From NCBI GenBank assembly GCA_030248195.1, contig JASAND010013430.1, positions 62,001 through 126,000 on the forward strand: a DNA stretch of 64,000 nt, written 5' to 3'. Source of the DNA: Trissonchulus latispiculum (lineage: Eukaryota; Nematoda; Enoplea; Enoplida; Ironidae). Of this stretch, positions 33,716 through 46,878 are shown one piece after another (the first letter of the stretch is position 1; each line of letters starts with the position of its first letter). Below the pieces are notes generated by a model, which saw nothing but the letters and a program-made list of their open reading frames with translations, was not told the origin of the DNA and made no database searches. The position numbers were made by a program, and so were the translations under genes.

Positions 33716-33732
33716 CCGGCCCCACCTCTACT

Positions 33733-34261
33733 CGAAACATTAAGGGCAAAATGTCAGGGGTGGGAGGCTTCTCAGCGTGTAAACATTAAAAGCTGACATT
33801 TTTCAAAAACGGGCGTTTTTGTCAAATTAAATACTGTAACTTGAGCTAGGAAAGTCATACAGTAGTAATTTTTAGATCATTAAGTTGCGTAGAACGAGAT
33901 CTTTTTAACAATATACAAATTATTTAGATCGGTTCAGGCAATCTCTTACAAATCCGGCAACAAGGTAAGGCATTTTGAAGAAATGGTGGAATTCCTAGAA
34001 TCTTCGTGGAAAGGATGCTTTATTGCCGGATTTGTAAGAGATTGAATGAATAATTAAACCATATGATTTTTATACCGTTGAAAAAACCTCGTTCTACGCA
34101 ACGTAATGATGTAAAAATTATCTCTGTACGATTTTCCTAGCTCAAGTTATAGTATTTAATTTGGCAAAAACGTCCGTTCTTGAAAATGGCAGCGTTGTAA
34201 TGTTTACGCGCTGAGAAGCCCCTCCCCCCCCCCCCCCCGAGATTTTGGCTTTAATGTTTCG
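33733..34261. mobile_element. Foldback/MITE element
   Basis: The termini CGAAACATTAA and TTAATGTTTCG enclose a palindrome. GGCTTCTCAGCG, GTAAACATTA, TTGAGCTAGG, GTTGCGTAGAACGAG and CTCTTACAAATCCGGCAA are each mirrored on the other side of about 33995. A 16-C run lies near the right end. Confidence 0.8.
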
Positions 34262-36924
34262 TGCAAGCTTATTCTATTAGAAAGAACTGAGTGTCATACT
34301 CTTCCGAAAACTCTTGGACACAGTGATTTCACGTTTTTACTGAAATGAAGTTTCCAAATGTCCCAAATATATTTGTCCGATTATTAACATTAGTAACAAA
34401 GAAACAGAACGTAGATTAAAATTAAAAAATTGTGAAAAGTTTAAAATAGTGAAACATTTATCATTTTACTAGGCCAAGAGAAGGGCAAGTCAAACCAAGC
34501 ACGTCTAAAGGAGTGCAGCTGCTAAGGCAAGAGAATTCCGTGCTGCACTTTGTTTCAATTTCTAAAGAGAGACTCCATCTGTGCTTCAATACCTCACGCT
34601 TTCTTAGCTAACACAAAAATTAGCCTTGCCCTAACTGCCTTTGCAAAGCCACTGGAAACTCCTTCAAATCAATTCATATTACGCACAAGTCTTAATAAAA
34701 CGTCATGCTTTCCTGCCTAGAAACTGTCCTCAACTTCATAGCTGAAAACGGATAAGCTGTTGACACGACAAGAATAAAATTAAAAAATTCTATTGTTTAA
34801 CGTGAAACACTGTTTGTAATGCAAAATCGTTGCTTGGCAATTTAATATTTGCAGCAAACCTTAAATATATCACTTTGGTATATAATACTGCGTTTTCTGA
34901 CTTTGACCATTTCCCAGATTTTATTACAAATTTGTAACAAAATTGAAGGTCGATACACGCCAAGGGCCGATACTCCTAAACCCGGTTTAAATAGCTATTT
35001 CTGCTGTCTTGAACAAATATCTAAATTTTAAGGGGGTTAGCGACTGAACCAGTTTGGGCATTGCTAGCACTGGCGCCAGAACTCTGATGTCATTTTCCAG
35101 TCCAGTTTCGTCTTAAAGGTGAAAGGTTCTTAAAAGCAAACTATGGTTCCTTCCGTCTATTGCGAAACTGGTTGAGCAGTACACACGACACATTACACGG
35201 TGATGTCACAAATCTATTGTAGCACGCAACATTGTGTACTCCTTAATATACCCCAAATACATGCAAAATCCTCTCACAGGGAACTCCGCCCACTCGTGCC
35301 CTAACTTGGTTTCACAAATACGTCGTATCCGCCTTAAATTACTGAGTGCACGCTGGCCTGTGCTACACATTGGTGATTGTAAATGTATCAAGGATGGGTG
35401 GGTTGGTAGGTGGGAGGGTGTGTGCATTGGCTGTAAAATTTTCAGAAGCAAGATTCAGTTTTTGCACACTGCTTGAGTGAGAAATTCAAGAAATCAGCAG
35501 TATGCAAAGAGTATTTCGATACGTTTTGAATGAAGAATGAGATTCCAGCAGGGAATAATGAACTAGTTGAACCTTTCCATTTTAAACGGACAGCTATCAT
35601 TCATTCCAGATGTTTTTGAGAAAAGCTGAAAACACAAAAAGGACAGGTTTCAAGAAATCCGTTTCAAAAACAGAAAAGGAAAACAGGGCTTTTGTTGATT
35701 CCATTCTGGGTTCTGTGAACGTCATTGAGCCATTAAATGGCATTTGACGTGAAAACTTCAATATGCGGACTCTTATTGTAACTGATTTATGAAGAACAAA
35801 CTAGCTAAAATTTAAAATCTAAATGGACGAAAGGAGGAAGAAGGCATTGTAGCAGAACCAGGAAACTCCACCCTATCTAACACCAATCGTTTGTGATGAG
35901 ACCGAGGCGCAAGCGGAAAATGCACCAATAAACCGCACGGGGGACGGCGGAATATGCGTAATAGAGTGACTGATTCTGAAAGTAAACTACTTTGGGTCGT
36001 GAGATTTGGGTTGCAGTCGGTTAGGGCTTAGGCTAGGCTTCTTCTGCCTGATGGTCTGATCAGCACTCTAGAACACTGGTCAGCGCGTGGGGATTCAGAG
36101 GTCTCCAGTTAGATTGAAGTACAGACTGTAGTGGTATTCTGACAGATCGTACTTAATGGCTGACCGGGTAGGGGTTTGATTGCGTGAGTTCGTTTGACGT
36201 TAGGGGAACCAGGAAGAATTTATAGACTCTATATCGACTCTTTCCAAATGATGCAGTCTTATCCTCGAGCACGGATAAGACAGGGAACGATCATCTGAAA
36301 GTTAGACCAAAGATGAGTCTAAAAGTCAAACAAGTTTGTTGACAAAAAAGTACAGGTAATAATTATGGGTTCCAGCAGATTCCAGTTTCATTTCCATATT
36401 CCATTTAAAGTTTGAACAGCAAAATTGTCGTTTTTGTGTTTTCCGGTGTTCAATGCGAGGTTATAATAGAATGAACAGATATTACAAGGATTGCCCGAAT
36501 TGCCCTTCCTGATTTGGCTGGTTAAACTTTGGTTTTGGGTTTGGGGTACACACCGCCTCCAGGACTTTTCCTGTTACTCAACTCGATAACTGTCAGGTGT
36601 TGCATTGGTACCCTATGTGTTGGGCTAACACTGGCTAACTCAACTCTTATACTTTTCTTCTTAGCCTTAATGCTTACTCTGTCCCTCTTACAAACAAATG
36701 CGACTTTACACCAAACTACAGTACAATTAACATAAATTATAATGGTCTCACAAGGGAGCGGCTTTGGATTAGTTCTGGGGCTACCGTTTAACGGCTAACC
36801 AGGCAACGTAATTTAGAGAGGCGAGAGTTCCGTTCCTGAAATGGATAATTACAGTTACGGGCTGAAGAGTGTCGGGCAAGATATGAAAAGGTCGGATGTT
36901 GTCGGAAAAATTGTATTTTTCCGT
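34262..36924. other. Unassigned 2.7-kb stretch
   Basis: No exon with matching splice partners, repeat or RNA gene was recognised. Short open frames such as those at 35206-35476 and 36529-36735 lack recognisable motifs. Confidence 0.4.
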
Positions 36925-36944
36925 AGGTATTTTAATACCAAATA

Positions 36945-37468
36945 TATCCTCCTCCTTTAAGCCTCCTAGCCCTCCCCCCCCGAGCCCGTTGAGCATCCCA
37001 GCCTCCGAGCCTCCCAGCCTCTTCCTCCTAATCCTCCTCCCCCAGAGCCTCTTGAGCCTACTAGCCTCTGAGCCTCACAGCCTCTTCCTCCTCCTTTTCC
37101 TCCCCAGGAACTACATGTGGTGCTCCCTTATTACTACTTTCCCTCCCGGCCTCTTTACCTCACCATCACCGCCAGAGCCTCTTGAGCCTCTTCCTCCTCC
37201 TCCTCCTTTCCCAGAGCCTCTTGAGCCTCCCAGCCTCCGAGCCTCCCAGCTCCTTCCTCCTAGTCCTACTCCCCCAGAACCTCTTGAGCATCCCAGCCTC
37301 CGAGCCTCCCAGCCTCTTCCTCCTAATCCTCCTCCCCCAGAGCCTCTTGAGCCTACTAGCCTCTGAGCCTCACAGCCTCTTCCTCCTCCTCCTCCTCCCC
37401 CAGGAACTACCTGTGGTGCTCACCTATTACAACTTTGCCCTCCCGGCCTCTTTGGGCCTCCCGGCCGT
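36945..37468. repeat. CCT-rich minisatellite, left part
   Basis: Repeats of GAGCCTCCCAGCCTC and CTTCCTCCTAATCCTCC, with a higher-order unit of about 310 bp that ends CCAGGAACTACMTGTGGTGC (near 37108 and 37405). The proline-rich frames are artefacts. The array resumes at 39178. Confidence 0.85.
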
Positions 37469-39176
37469 GTATTATGAATCCCTACCTGGATACGGCACCA
37501 TGGTGAAACTCTACCTGATTTCGGCACTTGCACTATAAGTGCTACCTGAATATTGCACTATGTGAAACTCTACCCGATTTCGGCACTTCCATCATAAATG
37601 CTACCTCAATACAGCACTATGCCTAAACATACACAAGGAGACACACTATTAATTCTATTTTGGGGTAAGTAATTATACAGCTGCAAGAAACTGCAAGCTT
37701 TCGGAGGGTCCATTTTCGAGTTTGTATAATTGTATTATCTCGCAGCTTTTTGAATATATTATTATCAAACGGTATGGCTTATTAAAGAATATGAAGATTT
37801 AGAATTTAACAAACAAGCATTATAGATTTTCAGACGGCGAGATTAAAGCTTTGATCAGGTAAAATAGAATAAGCTTAAAATTTACAGCCAATCAATCGGC
37901 TGAACAATTTAAAAACAACACAAAAGTAGCAAAATACCACGATCATTGACTCTCACCCTTTATTGCTTGTAATTATATACCGGTATTTTTGCTGCCATAA
38001 GTTTAATCTTTCACTAGTTGCTGCAATAAACGTCATTGTGGAAGCTGCGGCAACCTGTATAATGTATAGTGCATGTTGAAAGCATCTAAAGACTAAACAC
38101 ATAGGTTTTAAACGCCTCAATAAGATAGAATTAATAATGCAAGTCTCGTTGTGTATGGTCAGGCATAGTGCTGTACTGAGGTAGCATTTATGATGGAAGT
38201 GCCGTAATCGGGTAGAGTTTCACATAGTGCCGTATCCAGGTAGTAGAGATGAGATCAGGGCCGACAAAGTCCGGCCCGGTCCTGCCCGGCCCGGCCCGTC
38301 GGGCCGGGCCGGGCCGCGCTGACCTGGTTTCCAATCAGGGCCGGGCCGGGCCGGGCCTGAGAAAAAGTTAATCAGGGCCGGGCCGGGCCGCGCAGCTCCC
38401 AACGAGAAAAAGCCCGGCCCGGTCCGACCCTGTCCGGCCCTGCCAAGCCCTGACGTTTTTTACATATTTACCTATTGAAGATATACATTTTCCAATTTTA
38501 ATAATTGTCTTTGCCTTCCTGAATTCAAAATTTCTTTCCACCAAATGAGACTCCATGTTCCAAATTTTGTTTGAAGTTGCGTACTGTTTTTTGAAATTTT
38601 AGTTGCAGTTTTAGTTTGAGTGCCTGCTTGTGTACGTCTGCTCTCGAGTCCAACGTACTATGTGACTAGAATAGTTTAGCTCACTAAAACAGTAAACCAT
38701 TTCGGTAGTTCAACCTCGGTATTAAGCATGGGGTAACAAAGGTGAGGGCTAGTTTGGTCCTCTGATTAATTTCCGAGGGCTAACTTAGTCCTCTGATTAA
38801 TTTCCTTAGTACGGTAGGATGCTTAAATTTTTATTACGCATAGCTTCCAGACTCAAAATAGTTCAAAACCACAACACTGTTCACTTCATAGAACTTCAGA
38901 ACACATCATAGAGAATTTTTAATAATCAGGGCTTTTCAGGGCCGGGCCGGGCCGCCCAGACCAAAAGAGCACTCAGGGCCGGGCCGGGCCAGGGCCTGGA
39001 ACTTGTGACACAGGGCCGGGCCGGGCCGGGCAGACGACCGGAAATTTGAGCAGGGCCGGGCCGGGCCCGAAATTTCGGCCCTGATCTCATCTCTACCAGG
39101 TAGCATTTATAACGCAAGTGCCGAAATCGGGTAGAGTTTCATCATGGTGCCGTATCCAGGTAGGGATTCATAATAC
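37469..39176. mobile_element. TIR element built of ~60-bp units, split by a hAT-type MITE
   Basis: The outer ends GTATTATGAATCCCTACCTGG are inverted at 39156-39176. Each arm has about two and a half ~60-bp units (CTACCTGGATACGGCAC, GTGAAACTCTACC, GATTTCGGCACTT). The right arm is interrupted by the MITE at 38244-39095. The element itself interrupts the CCT-rich minisatellite. Confidence 0.75.
38236..39103. mobile_element. hAT-type MITE with 8-bp duplication
   Basis: The element is 38244-39095 with inverted ends TAGAGATGAGATCAGGGCC. It is flanked by an exact 8-bp duplication CCAGGTAG (38236-38243 and 39096-39103). The TAGAGATG-type end and 8-bp target fit the hAT superfamily. Both ends carry arrays of GGGCCGGGCC-type repeats around an AT-rich core without a transposase frame. 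Confidence 0.85.
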
Positions 39177-39177
39177 G

Positions 39178-39475
39178 TCTCCCGGCCTCTTTACATCACC
39201 ATCTCCGCCAGAGCCTCCGAGCCTCCCGAGCTTCCCAGCCTCTTATTCCTAGTCCTCCTCCTCCAGAGCCCCTTGTGCCTCCCAGTCTCTGAGCCTCTTC
39301 CTCCTCCTCCTCCCACAGAACCTCTTGAGCCTCCCAGCCTCTTCCTCCTAATCCTCCTTCCCCAGAGTCTCTTGAGCCTCCGAGCCTCTTCCTCCTCCTC
39401 ATCCTCAAGAGCCTGTTGAGCCTCCCAGACTCTGCCTCTCAACCTCTTCCTCCTCCTCCTCCCCCAGGAACTACC
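39178..39475. repeat. CCT-rich minisatellite, right part
   Basis: Continuation of the array at 36945-37468, ending with the same CCCCCAGGAACTACCTGTGG block. A palindromic GGTATTTTAATACC occurs on the outer side of both parts (about 36926 and 39536). Confidence 0.85.
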
Positions 39476-39874
39476 TGTGGTGCTCACGTATTACTACTTG
39501 CAAAATGACGAAAATTGTTGTTTTTTCGAAAGTTAGGTATTTTAATACCAAAGTATATTGCGAAATTGGCTTTTTACATTTCAGCATATTTTATTCATGC
39601 TTTAAGATCAATTTGTAGCATGAATTTTGTTGATGGTGCTTCTCACCACAGCAATCTGGTTCCTGAGACCCCGAATTTCACCGAACAGAAATTTTCAACT
39701 TTCAACTTGAAGCAATCAATTTGAGGAAGCTTTATCAATGGAAAGCTCTCAGCGCAGGATCAATTCATCTCATAGAACTATAGCTTAAAGAAATACTTCG
39801 GTCTTAAGTTTAGCGCTGTTAAATATTTAATTACATTCTGAGAGAACCATGACCTCGTTTCTCCGAAAACTCCT

Positions 39875-40340
39875 TTAAGGTGCTGGTTTCCTTTCGAGCA
39901 TTTTTGACTCACTGACGCTTTAGTCCTTTCCGTATATAGCTAAAGATTGCGAAATAACCTATTTCCGTGCCCTTTAACATTCTGGGGCCAGTCCCGTGTT
40001 TTTAGAAGAAAACATAAGAAAGTTTTGGTTTTTACCATTATACTTTCAGTATTGGTTGCTGTGGCTGGAAAGAGGATCCGTAATGAATATTTTTGCTTTT
40101 ACAACCTTCGAGCTATTTCCAGTAGTTAAGTCAGTATTAGCCAAAAGTGATTTTGATTGTCAAAAATTGGCATTGTCGAGGAAATCAGTTTTTTCAAAAT
40201 TCCTGCAAAATCATACAGACAATTTTGGTCCATTTATACTCAATCGATAGACAGTCTAATTGCACATTTTTTCAATGTCTATTGGTTGGAGTTCATTGCT
40301 TAAAGCTAGAGATTTTGCAGACAAGCTATTTTGGCAAAAT
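39875..40340 (-). mobile_element. TTAA element family, truncated copy 3
   Basis: Begins TTAAGGTGCTGG, then follows the complement of 28026-29032: CCCTTTAACATTCTG, AAGAAAGTTTTGGTTTT and GCTTTTACAACCTT. It stops near 40340 without the second terminus. Confidence 0.7.
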
Positions 40341-42471
40341 TGCTATTATATACAATTTGTGATGTACCTAAATTGAATATTTGAGAAACTGACTTGTCCT
40401 GATGATTGCTAAGTCTCTACGTGGTGTGCGATGCTCGAATCTCACTTAAAACCTATGTGCCCCAAAGTAAACTGAATTTCAGCGTGAACCTTTACTTGAC
40501 AATAACTTTGACTGGCAATACAATATTCCAAATATAGGATGTATGTAGCTTGAAGACAAACAAAAAGTATGAATAAATTTAATCACGGCAATGCCTAAGA
40601 AATCAGTGTATAGTTCAACTAGAGGGAGTTTCCGGGACCGCTTACCCACAATCAACCCAACCTAAGAACTGAACTTTTGATCCAACTCTCAAAACGTGAT
40701 TATGCTAAGCCAAAGAATGCATAGGCAGAATATCAATTTTGATTGAGTGTTATGCCAAACAGCAACCATTTTCACGCTAGGCATAACTCTAGTATTTCTC
40801 TACAATTATTTAGTTTTTCAATCCAAAATCCACATCCAAAATCCACATCCAAAATCCAACATTTAATCCAAAATACGTCCCTCTGCCCTTATGCCCTTCG
40901 TATCATGCCACAAAACAACATTCTACTGTTTTGAGGAATCGATTTTCAAAAATTTGTGTATTATATTTAGTCGTTATGTCAGAATTTTCGCACATTTTCG
41001 CATTTTCGACCTAATATAGGGTCCCTGTCGCCAATGTGTAAACGAACTGGGAGTTTGATCGGTCAGCAGAATCATGGTTCAGGTAAAGTTTTGAAGACAG
41101 ATGATATCTTGTTACAGTAATTTCAAATTCTGGTTCATTTCTTACTGGGGTGTGGGGCAGACTTTCTTTACATGGTTACATATGTCATGGCCAAAGTTTG
41201 ATAAAATAACCAACTTCCATTTTAGCTGTTTATACTCCATTGTTTGTTTGATAGAAATAAAATTAAAACGGCCATAATAACTGTGTCGAAATTCCAAATT
41301 ACAAATATTTTCTAAAAGCTGCTTTTCCCACTCTTTTGATAAAGATGGATTTCATGTTATAGTGCTATAGTACACTGTCAAGACTGTTTCCACACAAACT
41401 ATATAGAATACAAACTATGTCAACCAATACACAGAAGCGGTAGAACTATTTTAGAAAGATTGCTGAAATACCAACGATTAGAAGTAACTGTTGGCTGTCT
41501 TTTGATCCGCGCCTATCCATCCACTGACCTGAAAGTCTACTCATGGGTACTCGCGACCCAGTTCCAACTCTGTCTCATCTACTTCGTCAGCTACCACGTC
41601 AGTTACTGTCGGTGACTTCACCCGACAGTCACCCGCTGGTAGTATTGTACAGCGGCCACGTCCAGAGTGTGTGAGTGAACTCCACAATGTGAAGTGTCAC
41701 TGATCGGCCAAATCAGGACAATCTAGTGTCACTTTTCCCGGCCTATCGCAATTTACTGGCAGCCATCCTCCTTGAAAATGAAAACTTATCAAATATGTAC
41801 GTCATATATTTTCTTGTATTTTGGCAAAAATGTAGGCCCGATCGGTAAGAGCCAGTACATCTACCGGCCGCCGCCGTTACAGGTCAATACCGGCCAATGT
41901 CGCGAGCTGGCCGCTGGGTCGACCAGCGTCGAAGACAATTTGGGCTGATGAACAACCTTTCGGAAGATTTTTTTATCATTTTACTGTGCGCCTATAGCGT
42001 GCAAGTGTCTTAGAAATCATATGAAGTTAGCACACTTGTTCAAATTATAGAATTGGTTGGAAATTATTCAGAAATGACAAACGCTAAATTATTGTGAGTC
42101 TTGTCTGGCTCAGTTGTGAATTCTGACAGCAAATTTTGTATCGTGAAAATAGTCTTTTAGTCGAATATGGTTCTGTTGTACTGGCATCACACAGTAGTTA
42201 CCTGTGAATTTAGTCTCGTATAGTTTTAATCAAGTCAAGCCGTTTTACTTAATAATTAGTACAGTTTTACTAACATTACCTGTGAAATTTCACAGCTGGC
42301 TGGCACCAATGTATCACGAATAGACCACTGCATTGTATAGTAATACTGGCGGGCCAGGCGTACGGCCTTAACCGTCCACATCCTTGGTTTTGCGTCTAAT
42401 AGTGGCAGCACCTTCTGTTTTGCAGATGGTCTAGTGTGAATACAATTTAAACAGCTTGAAACCGGCCGTAG
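40341..42471. other. Unassigned stretch
   Basis: No gene is supported. A GC-richer patch at about 41500-41960 has no recognisable exon, tRNA or repeat partner in the window. Confidence 0.4.
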
Positions 42472-42475
42472 CTTG

Positions 42476-43255
42476 TGTCACAAGTGCTGAAAATCATTAC
42501 TTACATTATTCGTCACTCCCGATCAAATTAATGATTTATTTCGGTAAAAATTGTACGTTACTCTGACGTATAGGTGCATACGTAGACTACGTAAAACTGA
42601 CAAGTACGTAACTAGTAAGTTCTACCCTAAGTTCCTAACAAGCAGCGTAGGTGGTATTCCAAGATAATTCAAACTTAGTCATATCACTAAACTATCTTCT
42701 TAACTGGCACTCAAAATCTTAGCAAAAGACTTTTCTCGAAAGACTGATTCAGAGAGGTGTCAAACATAATGAATACATTTTATGGCTTTTGCACTTTTTA
42801 TGAAACATGAATAAGCACCTTGCTGTCAAAACCTATGAATCAGTTAATAAGTTAAGCTAACTTCAAAGAATTTCCCTCTAAATTGTGCAATATCCTGCGG
42901 AAATTGCACCATCATCACTGACTAAGCAAACAGCTATTTAAGCGCTAGCTTTCCTGCCTTAAGCGGCCAGTCGTTAGTGTTTCCCTTCAACCAACTCCTG
43001 TGTTATGAAATGCCATCATACGTATTGCTGTGTATAGTGTATTATAACTATTAAATCTGCTCTCGTAAATGATATGCCTACGCAATGTATATGCTTTAAT
43101 ATATTTATGCTGTATATTATTAAAGAAGTTTGGCTTAACTTTTGGTTACTGACTCTACTCCGATCCATACCCTGCAGTAACAGGTCCAGTTTTGGAATTA
43201 CTGGGCTACCTTATTACGCTTCCACAAACACTGCGCCGGACCTCGACCTGCTACA
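42476..43255 (+). repeat. 5' LTR (780 bp)
   Basis: TG...CA ends. A TATTTAAG box at 42935-42942 is a plausible promoter, and an ATTAAA near 43048 a plausible poly(A) signal. Confidence 0.93.
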
Positions 43256-43257
43256 TT

Positions 43258-43275
43258 TGGTAGCAGAGCGTGGTT
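43258..43275 (+). promoter_or_regulatory. Primer-binding site, initiator tRNA-Met type
   Basis: TGGTAGCAGAGCGTGGTT starts two bases after the 5' LTR. The first 11 bases are complementary to the 3' end of eukaryotic initiator tRNA-Met; positions 12-13 differ and the following bases agree again. Confidence 0.8.
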
Positions 43276-45266
43276 TATTTCAATTTCTGCGTCAACTTTT
43301 CTGATATCAACTGGATGCCTCAATTTTGAATTTACTATATAACCACTACGACTGCGCCCATCAAAAGTTTGGAAATCAATCAATCAATACGACTCCCAAT
43401 TAACGATGTGATCAATTTTGGTCAAAATTTGAAATTTGCTTTGCCAAAACGCCCATCAGCCCCTTATCCATCTACCTGCGTTACTTCGAACGATGCCATA
43501 AGAATTTGGAACCAGAATAATTCAGCCGACAAGAAAATCAATGAAAATAACACTTTTTCACTGTGACAATTTATTGCTGTTTTGACAGTATTGTGTATGT
43601 GTATATGTATGCCATAATCCCGGTGTATACCAGGGCCAGAAGTCTAACCTTAGGGTTGGCTATCACTCAAAACCTATTATTCAAATTTTCTTCGGTTTCA
43701 AAAAATGCAGGAATTTAGCGAGAACGATAAGAAAATCAACAATAAGCAAATAATGGTCAAGCTTTGTGAACTTTGGCGCCCAGGCAAGCTGAGTTCGGTA
43801 ATACGAGCAATGCTTTAAACATTAACAGCTGCTAGTTAATTTCTTTTGCAATATCTTGAAGTTTACAATTTGAATGAAAAGGATCAGATTTAATGAATTT
43901 TGTAAGCAAACTTTTGACTGAAGATGCACAACGATAGGAATTTCGATGAAGTTAGAACTACTTTGGATACTGACGAACCTTATTTTTGATTTGATTTGAC
44001 CGAAGCTGAAGCTTTCGGTAGGCATGCGCGCGCTGAACTTTTTGAGTTTTGCCTTCTGGCACGACTTGTATTCTTTATGGCCTTCTGATAAGGCTTGTAG
44101 TGTTTTGTTGCCTTTTGATAAGGCTGGTATTTGTCCTATACCGAAGAGGGTATAGTGACCTCTGTTCTGGGACGACTGACTGTGCCCTGAGGGTTTGAAT
44201 TTAGCTTCCTATTGCTTATAGTGAAACTAGGTGGCCACAGCCGATGTGGTAATGTGAGGTCGTCAGAAACAGATAAGCGGTAAATATTTTTGGATATAGA
44301 ATTTAGGTTTTTAAGACACTAAAGTTGTAAATTTCGTTGTGCATCTATACCAAAAGTTTCTAAAAATGCATTGCAAAGCTAACTTAGCGGTTTGCTTTCG
44401 CTGTGACAAGGTTGAAGAAGCATCGAGTATTGGTTATATAAAAAGCTTTCTATAACTCTAATGTGTACGAATGCAGAAATTATGTTAAATTTTAAAAAGT
44501 GTCCATCAATATCTGTGATGCAACTGCATACGTAGCACTTGAGGAAAATATCCTAAATCTGTGAACATATAGAATCTGTAGTTCACGGACTGCTAAAGCT
44601 AACGTTGAAAAAAGAAACTAAGCATAATATGCAATTTGTGCAGCCATCTTTCAGATTTCGTTTAATAGTACTGATAGGAGTGCAGAAACTTGCAAACTTG
44701 CTTCGCTGCAACCTAAGAAAATCAATTAACAAACTCATGTTGCCATTACTGGGCCCAGTTGAAGTATTGAGTCAGCAGATACAGGCACTTGCAAAAGGTG
44801 TCCGTTGATTGATGTTTTGCAAAGTTTTGGAAAAACAAAACGCTGTTTATGTGCCAGGCGTTATACTTTATTGGTTTCTATTTACATACGAAAAAAATAA
44901 GAAGCGCGAGCAAAAAATATCATATTACCAACTAGTATATAGTCAAATTATACATATTGCAGTGAATTAAATATCTAAATTGTATCATGTAAACGGGCAT
45001 ACTATAAACGCAGGCAAGAGCACTTACGAAATAAAATATGAAAAGCAAACAAGCAGAACTGCTCCTTTTTGACATTCTATAATAATCGCCGAAATTTTGA
45101 ATTCTTAACTAAATAAAATATCACCTCTTGGGAAGAATTAGCATAGTTTAATTTCTAAATCATATATTTCTCGCTACATAGCTAACTGAATTAATTTAAT
45201 ATGTATAAATATTATGCTAACTGTGAATTTCGAATCAGGAGTTTCGACATTTGAAGGGGTGAATGA

Positions 45267-46043
45267 TGTCACAAGTGCTGAAAATCATTACTTACATTAT
45301 TCGTCACTCCCGATCAAATTAATGATTTATTTCGGTAAAAATTGTACGTTACTCTGACGTATAGGTGCATACGTAGACTACGTAAAACTGACAAGTACGT
45401 AACTAGTAAGTTCTACCCTAAGTTCCTAACAAGCAGCGTAGGTGGTATTCCAAGATAATTCAAACTTAGTCATATCACTAAACTATCTTCTTAACTGGCA
45501 CTCAAAATCTTAGCAAAAGACTTTTCTCGAAAGACTGATTCAGAGAGGTGTCAAACATAATGAATACATTTTATGGCTTTTGCACTTTTTATGAAACATG
45601 AATAAGCACCTTGCTGTCAAAACCTATGAATCAGTTAATAAGTTAAGCTAACTTCAAAGAATTTCCCTCTAAATTGTGCAATATCCTGCGGAAATTGCAC
45701 CATCATCACTGACTAAGCAAACAGCTATTTAAGCGCTAGCTTTCCTGCCTTAAGCGGCCAGTCGTTAGTGTTTCCCTTCAACCAACTCCTGTGTTATGAA
45801 ATGCCATCATACGTATTGCTGTGTATAGTGTATCATAACTATTAAATCTGCTCTCGTAAATGATATGCCTACGCAATGTATATGCTTTAATAATATGCTG
45901 TATATTATTAAAGAAGTTTGGCTTAACTTTTGGTTACTGACTCTACTCCGATCCATACCCTGCAGTAACAGGTCCAGTTTTGGAATTACTGGGCTACCTT
46001 ATTACGCTTCCACAAACACTGCGCCGGACCTCGACCTGCTACA
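45267..46043 (+). repeat. 3' LTR (777 bp)
   Basis: Near-identical to 42476-43255. Differences seen are GTATC for GTATT in one place and a 3-bp loss in the TTTAATATATTTATG region. Confidence 0.93.
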
Positions 46044-46047
46044 CTTG

Positions 46048-46878
46048 CTTATTGAAGAAACCTTTCTGGGATACAAATGCTTAACGTGGTTAATTGGGAG
46101 TTCACTATCACTTCATTTCTGAGCGTTCTGATCTAGCTAGAATCTTCCAATTTGTCGCAAAAACAAATTCATGCATATTGAACGAATACAAGCCTTGAGG
46201 ATCCCTCCAAATTTTGGCCTTAATCGATCGTATATACTGCATATTTAGGTTACGGTTTCTGACGTCGCAACTTCACAGCTAATTCCGCTATGGTGAACTA
46301 GAATAAAAGAGTTGGACAACGGCTGATAATAAGAGACCGTACATAGATCTTAATATATATTGCGCAATATGAATATTACGTATAAGTTTGAATTTAATAA
46401 TTATGTTACCTCGTGTAATCACTGATGCTGTTTTGTAATTATGCATATGATTTATTTACAACGACGCTTATTTACAAATATATTTCAACCTTTTAAAGCT
46501 TGAAATATATAATTACAAATATACAAATACAATAATCTTTAGCAGCCAATACCGCATTCAATAAATGTTGAGATTACTGCTGATTCCAATAAACCAACAA
46601 CTGAGTTTAATTGAGACCAGCGTTTGAGCGTTTTGAATATTTTTAGTATTTTATTTGAATTTTGAATATTTGAACAGTTTGAACATTTTTATTATTTAAG
46701 CTGAGTAATATCAACATTCTAAATGCTGCTAAATTCATCCTGTTTTATGTCGATGTATTCACACTTTATGTTAGTATATAGTAAATGCTGTACATATGTT
46801 GTAAACCAATTCGCGTATAGAAGATTCTAACAGCAACACTGTAGTGTCTGTGGGAAAAGGACATATGATTAACATTAC
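46048..46878. other. AT-rich stretch, nothing recognised
   Basis: No supported feature. Confidence 0.4.

Larger units (their letters stand above)
42476..46043 (+). mobile_element. Complete non-autonomous LTR retrotransposon
   Basis: Two direct LTRs (42476-43255 and 45267-46043) begin TGTCACAAGTG and end CTGCTACA. They flank a 2.0-kb interior and are bounded by the 4-bp duplication CTTG (42472-42475 and 46044-46047). A primer-binding site follows the left LTR, and a purine-rich GAAGGGGTGA lies just before the right LTR. The interior has no gag, protease or reverse transcriptase frame, so it must be moved by another element. The LTRs differ by eye at one base and one 3-bp indel, so the insertion is recent. 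Confidence 0.93.

Noticed and set aside
33465..33749. Thr-Gly and Glu-Pro repeat protein on the minus strand
   Set aside because: Product of the GGTTCC hexanucleotide repeat.
36896..37538. Long proline/leucine-rich frames
   Set aside because: They are translations of the CCT-rich minisatellite in two frames.
41500..41960. GC-richer patch suspected to be a gene or SINE
   Set aside because: No open frame with splice sites, no A/B boxes, no second copy in the window and no target duplication.
42476..46043. Simple segmental duplication instead of an LTR element
   Set aside because: TG/CA ends, a PBS two bases after the left copy, a purine tract before the right copy and a 4-bp flanking duplication all fit an LTR retrotransposon.
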